A stretch of DNA of 64,000 nucleotides from Acidobacteriota bacterium (lineage in GTDB: Bacteria; Acidobacteriota; Thermoanaerobaculia; Thermoanaerobaculales; Thermoanaerobaculaceae): contig JACQZW010000081.1 in the NCBI GenBank assembly GCA_016213675.1, positions 28,931 through 92,930 on the forward strand, in the 5' to 3' direction. This document shows, in pieces, positions 31,191 to 39,403 of the stretch. The notes under the pieces are model-generated. The model was given only the letters and a program-made list of their open reading frames with translations, was not told the origin of the DNA and did no database searches. A program made the position numbers and the translations under genes. Within the stretch, counting starts at the first letter, position 1. Each line of letters starts with the position of its first letter.

Positions 31191-31350
31191 GAGGGGTGCA
31201 CACCCGCCCACCCCTCCAGGGTTGCCCTCCCAACCACCCACCCAGGCTTGAAGGGTTGAAAAACAAAGCCGCCCAGGCTCTGAGGCCTGGGCGGCAGCTT
31301 CTTACTCCAACCCTCCAACCCTGGGTGGGCGGGTGGGTGTGCACCCCTCC
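31191..31350. repeat. Large imperfect inverted repeat with G-quadruplex arm
   Basis: Arms at about 31191-31224 and 31316-31350 are imperfect reverse complements of about 30 bases (shared GAGGGGTGCACACCC and CAGGGTTG words). The right arm holds GGGTGGGCGGGTGGG (31323-31337), a textbook four-run G-quadruplex. The secF terminator lies in the centre. The same 15-mer recurs at 53480-53494. No gene lies between secF and rel. Confidence 0.75.
31259..31295 (-). terminator. Intrinsic terminator after secF
   Basis: A perfect 11-bp stem GCCGCCCAGGC/GCCTGGGCGGC with a 6-base loop (31268-31295). On the minus strand it is followed by TTTGTTTTT. It ends the yajC-secD-secF unit. Confidence 0.9.
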
Positions 31351-31373
31351 AACCCTTGGCTGGGTGGGGGCGA

Positions 31374-32537
31374 TCAGCGGCGGCGCTTGGCCTGCAGCCG
31401 CTTCTCCCGCCAGTTCGAGACCGCGAGCGCGATCGGCGAGGCAATGTAGATCGTCGAGTAACTGCCGACGATCAGGCCGATCACGAGCACGAAGGCGAAC
31501 GTGTTGATGACGTCGCCGCCGAACAGGAAGAGCGCCATCACGACCAGCCACGTCAGCCCGCCGGTGATGATCGTCCGCGACAGCGTCTGGTTGATCGCGA
31601 CGTCCATGATCGCCACCAGTGACTTGCCGCGGTCGAGCTTGAGCCGCTCGCGGATGCGGTCGAAGATCACGACGGTGTCGTTCACGGAGTAACCGACCAG
31701 GGTGAGCAGCGCCGCGATGGCCGGGATGTCGATCTCACGGCCGGTGAGCGACAGCACGCCGAGCGTGATCAGGGTGTCGTGGAGCAGTGCGACGATGGCG
31801 CCGATGCCGTACTGGAGCTGGAAGCGGAACCAGATGTAGACCAGCATGCCGAGGATCGAGAAGACGATGGCCAGACCCGCCTTCTTGCGCAGGTCCTTGC
31901 CGACGGCCGGGCCGACGCTGTCGGCGGCGAGCACCGAGAACTCGCCGAACCTCGCGTTCTCCGACAGGAAGCTACGGGTCGTCGCCGACAACTCGGTCGC
32001 CTTGTCGAGGTCCTGGGGCCCGCTGAAGATCCCGGACTGCTTGCGCAGGTTGAGCACGGACTGCGCCATCGGCTCGTAGTGGGCACGGCGCTCGCTGACC
32101 GTGCCGCCTCTGCGGTCCGGGTCGGCCTCGACGAGCGCGTCGCGGAGCGCCTCCATGCCCTGGAGGTTCATCCGGATCCTGCCGCCCGCCGGGTTGAACT
32201 CCTTGTCCAGCGCCCCGAGCATCTGCGCGGAGAAGTCGCCCTCCTCACCGGGGTTCTGGACGCGGACCAGGAGCTCGTGGCGCTCGGCCTCGTCGAACCG
32301 CTGGATGTTGACGGCGCCGAGCTTGAGATCTTCGAGCGCCTTGCGGACGCGCGCCTGGTCCGGCTCCGACTTGAACTTCAGGGTGACCTGGGTGCCGCCG
32401 GCGAAGTCGACGCCGTACTTGAACCCCGGCCCGAAGAGGATCAACCCGATGGCGAGGAGGTTCAGGACCGTCGACACGGTGATCCAGAACTTCCGGTACT
32501 TCATGAATTGAAAGTGGGTGTCGTGGAGGAATCGCAT
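31374..32537 (-). CDS. secF: Protein translocase subunit SecF
   Basis: RND-type partner of SecD that uses the proton gradient to assist Sec export; 387 residues. It has the first helix and GVDFAGGTQV (about 42-51), a periplasmic domain extended beyond the usual (family near 310 residues) by about 70 residues, and the transmembrane block with LVGYSVNDTVVIFDRIRE. Starts 11 bases after secD. Confidence 0.95.
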   Translation of the reverse strand: MRFLHDTHFQFMKYRKFWITVSTVLNLLAIGLILFGPGFKYGVDFAGGTQVTLKFKSEPDQARVRKALEDLKLGAVNIQRFDEAERHELLVRVQNPGEEGDFSAQMLGALDKEFNPAGGRIRMNLQGMEALRDALVEADPDRRGGTVSERRAHYEPMAQSVLNLRKQSGIFSGPQDLDKATELSATTRSFLSENARFGEFSVLAADSVGPAVGKDLRKKAGLAIVFSILGMLVYIWFRFQLQYGIGAIVALLHDTLITLGVLSLTGREIDIPAIAALLTLVGYSVNDTVVIFDRIRERLKLDRGKSLVAIMDVAINQTLSRTIITGGLTWLVVMALFLFGGDVINTFAFVLVIGLIVGSYSTIYIASPIALAVSNWREKRLQAKRRR

Positions 32538-32548
32538 GGCAGCTCCCG

Positions 32549-34108
32549 CTAGATCGACAGCGTCGTCGCCGGCGCCCGGCGGGACAGCAGCGTGTCGAAG
32601 ATCGCCCGCGAGACGAACACCGCGGTGAACATCGAGATCAGCAGACCGAGGGTCAGCGAAACCGCGAAGCCCTTGATCGGTCCGGTGCCGAACTGGAAGA
32701 GGAACAACGCCGAGATGATCGTCGTCAGGTTCGAGTCAATGATCGCCGACAGGGCCCGCTGGAACCCGAGGTCGACGGCGTTGCGCACCGTCTTGCCGAG
32801 CTCGAGCTCCTCGCGGATGCGCTCGAAGATGAGGACGTTCGAGTCGACCGCCATGCCGATCGTGAGGATGATGCCGGCGATGCCTGGCAGCGTGAGCGTG
32901 GCGTTGAGGGCTGCCATCGCACCCATCAGCAGAAAGGCGTTGAGCACCAGCGCGACGATCGAGTTCAGGCCCGACGCCTTGTAGTAGACGAGCATGAAGA
33001 TGCCAACGACGAGCAGGCCGGCGAGGCCGGAGCGGACGCCGCGCTCGATCGAGTCGCGACCGAGGCTGGGCCCGACGGTGCGCTCCTCGAGGTAGGTGAT
33101 CGAGGCGGGCAGCGCGCCGGCGCGGAGCACCAGCGCAAGGTCCTCGGCGCTCTCGATCGTGAAGCTGCCCTCGATGATCCCCTCGTCGTCGATCTGGCTC
33201 CGGATCACCGGCGCCGACCGCACCTTGCCGTCGAGGATGATGGCCATCTGGTCGCCGACGTGGGCACCGGTGTAGGCGGCGAACTTGTTGCCCCCGTCCG
33301 GGGTCAGCATGAAGCGCACGACGGCGTCGCCGTACTGCCCCTGCGAGCGCATTGCGTTGCGCATGTCGCGGCCGGTGACGACCGAGGCTTTCTTGACCAG
33401 GTAGTAGGTCCGCTGGCCCCGGCCCTCGACGTTCTCGATCTCGCCGGGAACCACCTCGGAGTCGTCGGGGACCCGCCCGCCCAGGGCCGCGACCAGCGAC
33501 TCCTCGGTGGGCGCCGCGTTGACCACCGGCTTGATCTCGAGGAACGCGGTGGCGCGGATGAGCTCCTTGACGCGGATCGGGTCGTCGACGCCGGGGAGCT
33601 GGACGACGATGCGGTTGCCCTCGATCCCCTGGCGCTGGATGAGCGGCTCCGCCACGCCGAACTGGTCGATGCGGTTGCGGATCGTCTCGAGACCCTGGCG
33701 GACCGCGCGGTCGCGGATCTCGCGCAGCACCTCCGGCCTGAACCTCGCCGTGATCTCCGCGCCCCTCGCCACCGAGAAGTCAGGCAGCCGCTCCTCGAAG
33801 ATCTTGTCGAGGAGCTTGCCGTCGGTGTTCGGGGCAGGCCGCAGGGTGAAGCCGGCCTCGCCGTCGGCGAGCCGCTTGAGCTCCTGCGGGACGAAGCCCT
33901 TTTCGACCAGGCCCGAGCGGACCCGCTCCATCGCGTCGTCGAGCTCGGCGCGCACGGCGTCGTCGGTGTTCACCTGGAGGACCAGGTGGATCCCGCCGCG
34001 CAGGTCGAGGCCGAGCTTGATCTTCTTCTCCGGCGGCCACATGAAGAAGATGGCTGCCGCCGTCACGATGCCGATGAGTGCCCAACGCCACGTCAGCTTG
34101 CCCTTCAT
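32549..34108 (-). CDS. secD: Protein translocase subunit SecD
   Basis: A 519-residue inner-membrane protein. Motifs are LGLDLRGGIHLVLQV near residues 32-46, the periplasmic P1 domain, and the C-terminal helices with LTIGMAVDSNVLIFERIREEL. Lies between yajC and secF as in most bacteria. Confidence 0.97.
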   Translation of the reverse strand: MKGKLTWRWALIGIVTAAAIFFMWPPEKKIKLGLDLRGGIHLVLQVNTDDAVRAELDDAMERVRSGLVEKGFVPQELKRLADGEAGFTLRPAPNTDGKLLDKIFEERLPDFSVARGAEITARFRPEVLREIRDRAVRQGLETIRNRIDQFGVAEPLIQRQGIEGNRIVVQLPGVDDPIRVKELIRATAFLEIKPVVNAAPTEESLVAALGGRVPDDSEVVPGEIENVEGRGQRTYYLVKKASVVTGRDMRNAMRSQGQYGDAVVRFMLTPDGGNKFAAYTGAHVGDQMAIILDGKVRSAPVIRSQIDDEGIIEGSFTIESAEDLALVLRAGALPASITYLEERTVGPSLGRDSIERGVRSGLAGLLVVGIFMLVYYKASGLNSIVALVLNAFLLMGAMAALNATLTLPGIAGIILTIGMAVDSNVLIFERIREELELGKTVRNAVDLGFQRALSAIIDSNLTTIISALFLFQFGTGPIKGFAVSLTLGLLISMFTAVFVSRAIFDTLLSRRAPATTLSI

Positions 34109-34118
34109 GGACCCTCCC

Positions 34119-34424
34119 CTACTCGCCAGGAGTCAGGTTGACGTTGGCCGCGTCGGCCGACTGGCCGGCGATCGCCGCGCGCGCCACCTGGAGCTTCACG
34201 TTGTCGGCGACCCGCAGCGTCACGACGTCGCCGTCCACGCTCACCACCGTGCCGTAGATACCGCCGGAGGTGACGACGCGGTCGCCCTTGGCAAGCTTGG
34301 CGAGCATTTCCTGGTGCTTCTTCTGCCGCTTGCGCATCGGCAGGAACATCACCACGTAGAAGATCCCGAAGATGATGAGCGGAAGGATCAGCACGGACAG
34401 CGGATTGCCTGATTGGGAACCCAT
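34119..34424 (-). CDS. yajC: Preprotein translocase subunit YajC
   Basis: A 101-residue protein with one transmembrane helix (LILPLIIFGIFYVVMFLPMR, about 10-30) and a cytoplasmic domain with GDRVVTSGGIYGTVVSVDGD, diagnostic for YajC. The ATG at 34422-34424 gives the standard start. It follows tgt by 13 bases. Confidence 0.96.
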   Translation of the reverse strand: MGSQSGNPLSVLILPLIIFGIFYVVMFLPMRKRQKKHQEMLAKLAKGDRVVTSGGIYGTVVSVDGDVVTLRVADNVKLQVARAAIAGQSADAANVNLTPGE

Positions 34425-34437
34425 TGCGTCTCTCCTG

Positions 34438-35604
34438 TCAGTCTGCCGGTGCCCCGGACACGTCCCGGTGGAGCGCGGCAAAACGGCCGGTCATGATAGC
34501 CCACCGGACGCGGCGCATCAAGGTCAGGTAGAAGTGCAGGTTGTGCACCGTGGCCAGCACGACGACCGCAGCCTCGCGGGCGAGGTAGAGGTGGCGCAGG
34601 TAGGCGACCGAGCAAGTCCGGCAGGTGGCGCAGTCGCAGGCCGGGTCGGCCGGCTCGTCGGCCAGCTTCCACCGGGCGTTCTTCAGCACCACCGCGCCGC
34701 GCGAGGTGTGGAGCAGACCGTTGCGGGCATTGCGGGTCGGGATCACGCAGTCGAAGAGGTCGATCCCGGCCGCCACCGCGTTGACGATGTCGCGCACCGT
34801 GCCCACGCCCATCAGGTAGCGGGGACGGTCGGCGGGCAGCTCCGGGCCGATCTCCGCAACCGCCGGCCACATCGCCTCCGGCGGCTCCCCGACCGAGAAC
34901 CCCCCGAGCGCGTGGCCGTCGAAGCCGAGCGCGGCGAGCTCGGCAAGGGAGCGCCGGCGGAGCTCCAGGTCCAGCCCGCCCTGGACGATCCCGAAGAGCC
35001 GCGTGCTCCCGCCCGGTGGCACCGCGGCTCGACAGCGGGCGGCCCACCGCGAGGTCACCGCCACGGCGTTCTCGAGGTCGGCGCGAGCGGCCGGCAAGGC
35101 CGGACAGACGTCCAGGCACATGGCGACGTCGACGCCGAGCCTGCGCTGGGTGTCGACGCAGCTTTCGGGCGTGACCCGGAGCTCGCTCCCGTCGATGTGC
35201 GAGCGGAACGTGACGCCGTCTTCGTCGTAGCGCCGCCGCTCGGCCAGGGAAAACACCTGGAACCCGCCGGAGTCCGTCAGGATCGGCCCGCGCCAGGCCA
35301 TGAAGGCGTGCAACCCGCCAAGACGTTCGATCGCCTCCACGCCGGGGCGGAGGAGGAGGTGGTAGGTGTTGGCGAGGACCATCTCGGGAGCGAGGCGCTC
35401 CAGCTCCCACGGGGCGATGCCCTTGACGCTCGCCGCCGTGCCGACCGGCATGAACGCCGGTGTGCGCACCGTCCCGTGCGCGGTGACGAATTCCCCGGCA
35501 CGGGCGTGGCTGGCGCCATCCGCGGCCACGACCCTAAGACATGAGGTTGGATTGGCTTGGAAGGGATTCCGGACCCCGGACCCCGGTCCCCGGTCCCCGC
35601 TCAT
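34438..35604 (-). CDS. tgt: Queuine tRNA-ribosyltransferase
   Basis: Exchanges G34 of certain tRNAs for the queuosine precursor. Core motifs are DSGGFQVFSL (catalytic Asp), DVCPALP, GIVQGG, and the nucleophile Asp in FDCVIPTRNARNG. Zinc ligands are CDCATCRTC plus the following His. The ATG at 35602-35604 overlaps the lolA stop (ATGA), but the first 20 or so residues (MSGDRGPGSGVRNP) are encoded by a GTCCCC-type repeat. A GTG at 35527-35529 is the alternative start and gives 363 residues, close to the family length. Identification is firm; the start is not. Confidence 0.93.
   Translation of the reverse strand: MSGDRGPGSGVRNPFQANPTSCLRVVAADGASHARAGEFVTAHGTVRTPAFMPVGTAASVKGIAPWELERLAPEMVLANTYHLLLRPGVEAIERLGGLHAFMAWRGPILTDSGGFQVFSLAERRRYDEDGVTFRSHIDGSELRVTPESCVDTQRRLGVDVAMCLDVCPALPAARADLENAVAVTSRWAARCRAAVPPGGSTRLFGIVQGGLDLELRRRSLAELAALGFDGHALGGFSVGEPPEAMWPAVAEIGPELPADRPRYLMGVGTVRDIVNAVAAGIDLFDCVIPTRNARNGLLHTSRGAVVLKNARWKLADEPADPACDCATCRTCSVAYLRHLYLAREAAVVVLATVHNLHFYLTLMRRVRWAIMTGRFAALHRDVSGAPAD
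35571..35603. repeat. GTCCCC-rich dispersed repeat, copy 2
   Basis: A GGACCCCGGACCCCGGTCCC-type run spanning the lolA/tgt junction. Same family as 8217, 58021 and 60994. Confidence 0.65.
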
Positions 35605-36299
35605 TCGTCCCGGCTCTTGAGCTTCACCTCGACGACGTGGACGTCGGGCGGGAGGTCGAGCTCGAAGAGCCCGGCGGGAAGGGGCTCGTTGCGCACGATG
35701 TCGCGGAAGACGTACTCGGTGGAATCGCCATCCGCTTCGGTGTAGACGACGGCGACCGGGAGGAACCGCACACGGTCGATCTCGACCTCGACCCTCTTGA
35801 CGCGCTTTCTTACCAGGTGCGACGCGGGGTCGAGGGTGAGCAGGTAGTTGGAGTCGTCGCCGCGATCGCGCAGCGTGAAGGCGAAGCAGTGCCTCAGCTC
35901 ATCGAGCGGCTCGGCCGCGCCGAGGAAGCGGAACACCTTGCGCTGCCGCCGGCCGACCTCGATCCGCTCGGCGCGCTTCTCGGCCGGACGGTACGTGAGG
36001 GCGACGCCGCCGGTCAGCAGCACCGACATCTGCTGCGGCGGCTCGTACTCCCAGCGCACCTGGTCCGGGGCGTTGAAGTAGAAGCGGCCCCGGGACAGGC
36101 TGGGTTCGGCCAGCAGGCGGCTGGTCCGCTTCTGCTCGAACCGCGCCTGCAGGGTCTTCGTTCCAGCCTGGGCCTGGGAGACCCGCTGGACGATCGCCGC
36201 CACCTTCTCGCCGCCGCGCACCGACCCCGGGAGCGGATCCTGCCCGAGCGCCGGCGTCGCCAGGAGGAGGAGGCACACCAAGTCCGCGCGTCGCCACAT
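35601..36299 (-). CDS. lolA: Outer-membrane lipoprotein carrier protein LolA
   Basis: A 232-residue periplasmic chaperone for lipoproteins. The signal peptide is MWRRADLVCLLLLATPALGQ. The LQARFEQKRTSRLLAEP and GRFYFNAPDQVRWEYEPP blocks are characteristic. The ATG at 36297-36299 is chosen because it starts the signal peptide; the frame is open further upstream. It supports a diderm cell with a Lol pathway, consistent with the lipoproteins in this window. Confidence 0.93.
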   Translation of the reverse strand: MWRRADLVCLLLLATPALGQDPLPGSVRGGEKVAAIVQRVSQAQAGTKTLQARFEQKRTSRLLAEPSLSRGRFYFNAPDQVRWEYEPPQQMSVLLTGGVALTYRPAEKRAERIEVGRRQRKVFRFLGAAEPLDELRHCFAFTLRDRGDDSNYLLTLDPASHLVRKRVKRVEVEIDRVRFLPVAVVYTEADGDSTEYVFRDIVRNEPLPAGLFELDLPPDVHVVEVKLKSRDE

Positions 36300-36331
36300 G
36301 GCGGGCAAACTAGCAAAGGGCCGGGGTCGGG

Positions 36332-37273
36332 TCAACGGGACAGCGTCTGGGCGCGCGTGGTGATCTCGTTTGCGAGCTGGTCCCGCGACAGGGTGACGCG
36401 CGACTGGCGCGGCACCGAGTGAGTGAGCCACACGTTGCCGCCGATGATCGAGCCGGCGCCGACCACGGTGTCGCCGCCGAGGATGGTGGCGCCGGCGTAG
36501 ACGACGACGTCGTCCTCGAGGGTCGGATGGCGCTTGACGCCGCGCATCAGCTCACCGGACTTGTCGCGCGGAAACGACAGCGCGCCCAGGGTCACGCCTT
36601 GGTACAGCTTTACCCGCTCGCCGAGGACCGTCGTCTCGCCGATCACGACGCCGGTGCCGTGGTCGATGAAGAACTCCCGGCCGATCGCCGCACCGGGGTG
36701 GATGTCGACGCCGGTCTCGTTGTGGGCGAACTCCGTCATGATCCGCGGGAGCAGGGGCACCTGGAGCGTGTGGAGCAGGTGTGCGAGACGGTACGTGAAG
36801 GTGGCCTTGACGCCCGGGTAGGCCAGGATGACCTCCTCCAGGCACGTCGCCGCCGGATCACCCTCGTAAGCGGCCTCGACATCCCCGGCGATCAGCTCCA
36901 TCACCTCCGGCAGCCGTTCGAAGAACGCGGTGACGACCTCGTGGGCATCGCCGTCGGCGCGGGGCACCGGGACCCTGCCCGGCAGCCTGAGCTCCGAGGC
37001 CAGCGCCTTCTTCACCTCGCACTCGAGCCGGCGCGACAACGCGTAGAGCTGATCGCCCAGGTGGGCGTGGAGGTTCTCCCGGTAGAGTGCCTGCTCGCCG
37101 AAGTAGCCCGGGTAGATGACCTCCTGTAGCCCGCGCAGGATGGCGATCATCTCGCGCTTCGCCGGCAGCGGCTGCTCGCCGCCGTGGAACAGCGGCTCGC
37201 CGCGTTCCTCGACCCGCCGGGTGATCGTCTCGATGGCGCGCAGGACGCGCCCCTTCGTACCGTTGACGCCCAT
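36332..37273 (-). CDS. cysE: Serine O-acetyltransferase
   Basis: Acetylates serine for cysteine synthesis. The 313-residue product has a long helical N-terminus and a C-terminal left-handed beta-helix with hexapeptide repeats (IHPGAAIGREFFIDHGTGVVIGE and DDVVVYAGATILGG). Catalytic His and Asp lie in FIDHGTGV. The long form resembles EpsC-type enzymes. Start ATG at 37271-37273. It is divergent from the uridine-kinase-like gene, with about 110 bases between. Confidence 0.94.
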   Translation of the reverse strand: MGVNGTKGRVLRAIETITRRVEERGEPLFHGGEQPLPAKREMIAILRGLQEVIYPGYFGEQALYRENLHAHLGDQLYALSRRLECEVKKALASELRLPGRVPVPRADGDAHEVVTAFFERLPEVMELIAGDVEAAYEGDPAATCLEEVILAYPGVKATFTYRLAHLLHTLQVPLLPRIMTEFAHNETGVDIHPGAAIGREFFIDHGTGVVIGETTVLGERVKLYQGVTLGALSFPRDKSGELMRGVKRHPTLEDDVVVYAGATILGGDTVVGAGSIIGGNVWLTHSVPRQSRVTLSRDQLANEITTRAQTLSR

Positions 37274-37382
37274 GACGTGCTCCCTGCCGCCGGAACTGGT
37301 TCGCGCCGAGCTCGTGCGGCCGGCCATGGTAACGCGCAGGGGCATCGACTTCTGCCCTACAATCGGCGGGGCGGAGGTGTTC

Positions 37383-39053
37383 GTGCCGAACAAGACGGTG
37401 GTGGTGGGCTTCAACGGGGAACGCCGGCAGGTCGACAGCGGCACCACCGTGACCCAGTTCCTCCACAGCTACTTCGGCGAGCTGCCCCGGGACATCCTCG
37501 CAGCCCTCGTCAACCGCCGCATGGTGATGCTCGACTTCCCGCTGCGCGGGCTCCATGTCGAGCTCGAGGCCGTGCGGTCGAACACGCGGGAGGGAGAGGC
37601 GGTGGCGCGCCGGACCGCGTCGCTGCTCCTGCTCGAGGCGACGCGAGAGCTCTACCCCGAGGTCCGTCTGGTCGTCGGGCAGTCGCTCGGCGGCGGCTAC
37701 TTCTACCGTTGGCTCGCCGACCGTGCGCCCTCTGAGCAGGAGGTCGCCTCGATCCTGCGCCGGATGGAGGAGCTGGGCGCCGAGGACCGGCCGTTCGTCC
37801 GCCAGGTGATGACTCTGGAGCAGGCCGAGGCGACGTTCCGCGCGCAAGGCCAGGAGTCGAAGCTGCAGCTCCTCGCGACCCACCGTGGCTCCACCGTGCC
37901 GGTGGTGAGCTGCGGTGAGGTCGTCGACATCGTCCACGGGCCGGTCGCCCCCTCGGCCGGGAGGGTCCGCGGGTTCTCGCTGGTACCGTACGAGGACGGC
38001 GTCCTGCTGCGTTTCCCCCGCAACGGCGACGCGGCGCACCTGCCGCCGCTCCTGCCCCAGCCGAGGCTGTTCGCCGCCTACCGCGAGACGCGCAGGTGGA
38101 ACGAGGTCCTCGGGGTCGCCCACGTCGGCTCGCTCAACCGGCTGTGCCTGTCCGGCGAGATCGCGGAGGTCATCCGCATCGCCGAGGGCTTCCACGAGAA
38201 GAAGATCGCCGAGATCGCCGACCGCATCGCGTCGTGCCGTGATCGGGTCAGGCTCGTGCTGGTCGCCGGCCCGTCGTCGTCGGGGACGACGACGTTTATC
38301 CGCCGCCTCGGCATCCAACTCCGCGTCAACGGCATCCGCCCTGTGGGGCTGTCCCTGGACAACTTCTTCGTCGACCGCGAGCAGACCCCCATGGGGCCCG
38401 ACGGCAAGCCCGACTACGAGGCGCTCGAAGCCCTCGACCTGCCCCTCTTCAACTCCGGCCTGGCTGACCTGCTCCGCGGCGAGGAGGTCGAGCTCCCCCG
38501 CTACGACTTCACCCTGGGGCGGCGCGTGGCGCGCGACCGCTGGGCGCGTCATTACCTCGCCCATGACCAGGTGCTGCTCGTCGAGGGGATCCACGGGCTC
38601 AACCCGCGGCTCACCGAGGCCGTGCCTAACGAGATGAAGTTCCGCATCTTCATCTCGGCCCTGACCCAGCTCACCCTCGACGACCACAACCGGATCTTCA
38701 CCTCCGACTCACGGCTGCTGCGCCGGATCGTGCGCGACCGACTGTTCCGCAGCCACCCGGCGACGCGCACCCTCGAGATGTGGGGGTCGGTGCGCCGCGG
38801 CGAGGCACGCGGGATCTTCCCGTTCCAGGAGGGCGCCGACGCGATGTTCAACTCGGCGCTGGTCTACGAGCCCGCGGTGCTCAAGGTGTTCGCCGAGCGT
38901 TTCCTGCTCGAAGTTCCGCGTGAGCATCCCGCCTACACCGAGGCGTACCGGCTGCTCAAGTTCCTTGCCTGGTTCGTGCCGGTGTTCCAGGACGACGTGC
39001 CGTCGACGTCGATCCTGCGCGAGTTCATCGGCGGTTCCCCGTTCGAGTCCTGA
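37383..39053 (+). CDS. Uridine kinase-like protein with altered P-loop
   Basis: A 556-residue protein with the architecture of the TGS/ThrRS-like N-terminal domain plus C-terminal uridine/phosphoribulokinase-type domain. The kinase P-loop, near residues 298-306, reads AGPSSSGTTTF; the family norm is GPSSSGKTT, so the ATP-binding Lys is Thr here. Other kinase blocks are present (SLDNFFVDREQTP, YDFTLGRR, LLVEGIHGLNP). The GTG at 37383 is chosen over the GTG at 37377 because GGAGG (37373-37377) is spaced five bases from it. Activity as a kinase is uncertain. Confidence 0.88.
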   Translation: MPNKTVVVGFNGERRQVDSGTTVTQFLHSYFGELPRDILAALVNRRMVMLDFPLRGLHVELEAVRSNTREGEAVARRTASLLLLEATRELYPEVRLVVGQSLGGGYFYRWLADRAPSEQEVASILRRMEELGAEDRPFVRQVMTLEQAEATFRAQGQESKLQLLATHRGSTVPVVSCGEVVDIVHGPVAPSAGRVRGFSLVPYEDGVLLRFPRNGDAAHLPPLLPQPRLFAAYRETRRWNEVLGVAHVGSLNRLCLSGEIAEVIRIAEGFHEKKIAEIADRIASCRDRVRLVLVAGPSSSGTTTFIRRLGIQLRVNGIRPVGLSLDNFFVDREQTPMGPDGKPDYEALEALDLPLFNSGLADLLRGEEVELPRYDFTLGRRVARDRWARHYLAHDQVLLVEGIHGLNPRLTEAVPNEMKFRIFISALTQLTLDDHNRIFTSDSRLLRRIVRDRLFRSHPATRTLEMWGSVRRGEARGIFPFQEGADAMFNSALVYEPAVLKVFAERFLLEVPREHPAYTEAYRLLKFLAWFVPVFQDDVPSTSILREFIGGSPFES

Positions 39054-39063
39054 GGGGACCAGC

Positions 39064-39348
39064 TCACTTCTTGGGGCTGACCGCCCCTTTGAGCTCCTTG
39101 CCGGGCCGGAACCGGACCGCGCGGGAGGCGGCCACCTGGACGGTGCCGCCGGTGCGGGGGTTGCGCACCTCGCGGGCGGGGCGCTCCGAGGTGTAGAAGC
39201 TCCCGAGCCCGGGGATCGTCACGCGCTCGCCGTCGCGCAGCCACTCCATGAGCGCATCGATCGCCACCTCGATGGCCCGTGCTGCGTGCGCCTTGGGCAA
39301 CCCGGTCTCGAAGGAGATACGCTCCACCAGCTCAGTCTTGCCTGCCAT
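39064..39348 (-). CDS. HU-family DNA-binding protein
   Basis: A 94-residue nucleoid protein. It has the opening MAGKTELVERISFETGLPKA and the DNA-arm region VTIPGLGSFYTSERPAREVRNPRTG, followed by VRFRPGKELK. It could be HU or IHF-like; the sequence alone does not decide. Convergent with the kinase-like gene 10 bases away. Confidence 0.94.
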   Translation of the reverse strand: MAGKTELVERISFETGLPKAHAARAIEVAIDALMEWLRDGERVTIPGLGSFYTSERPAREVRNPRTGGTVQVAASRAVRFRPGKELKGAVSPKK

Positions 39349-39403
39349 TCGAACCCGCCTCCCCCGCTGACCGGTCCTACGCTACACGGACGACGGACGC
39401 CTT

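Noticed and set aside
31191..31350. Insertion sequence remnant
   Set aside because: Inverted arms are present but there is no transposase fragment or target duplication.
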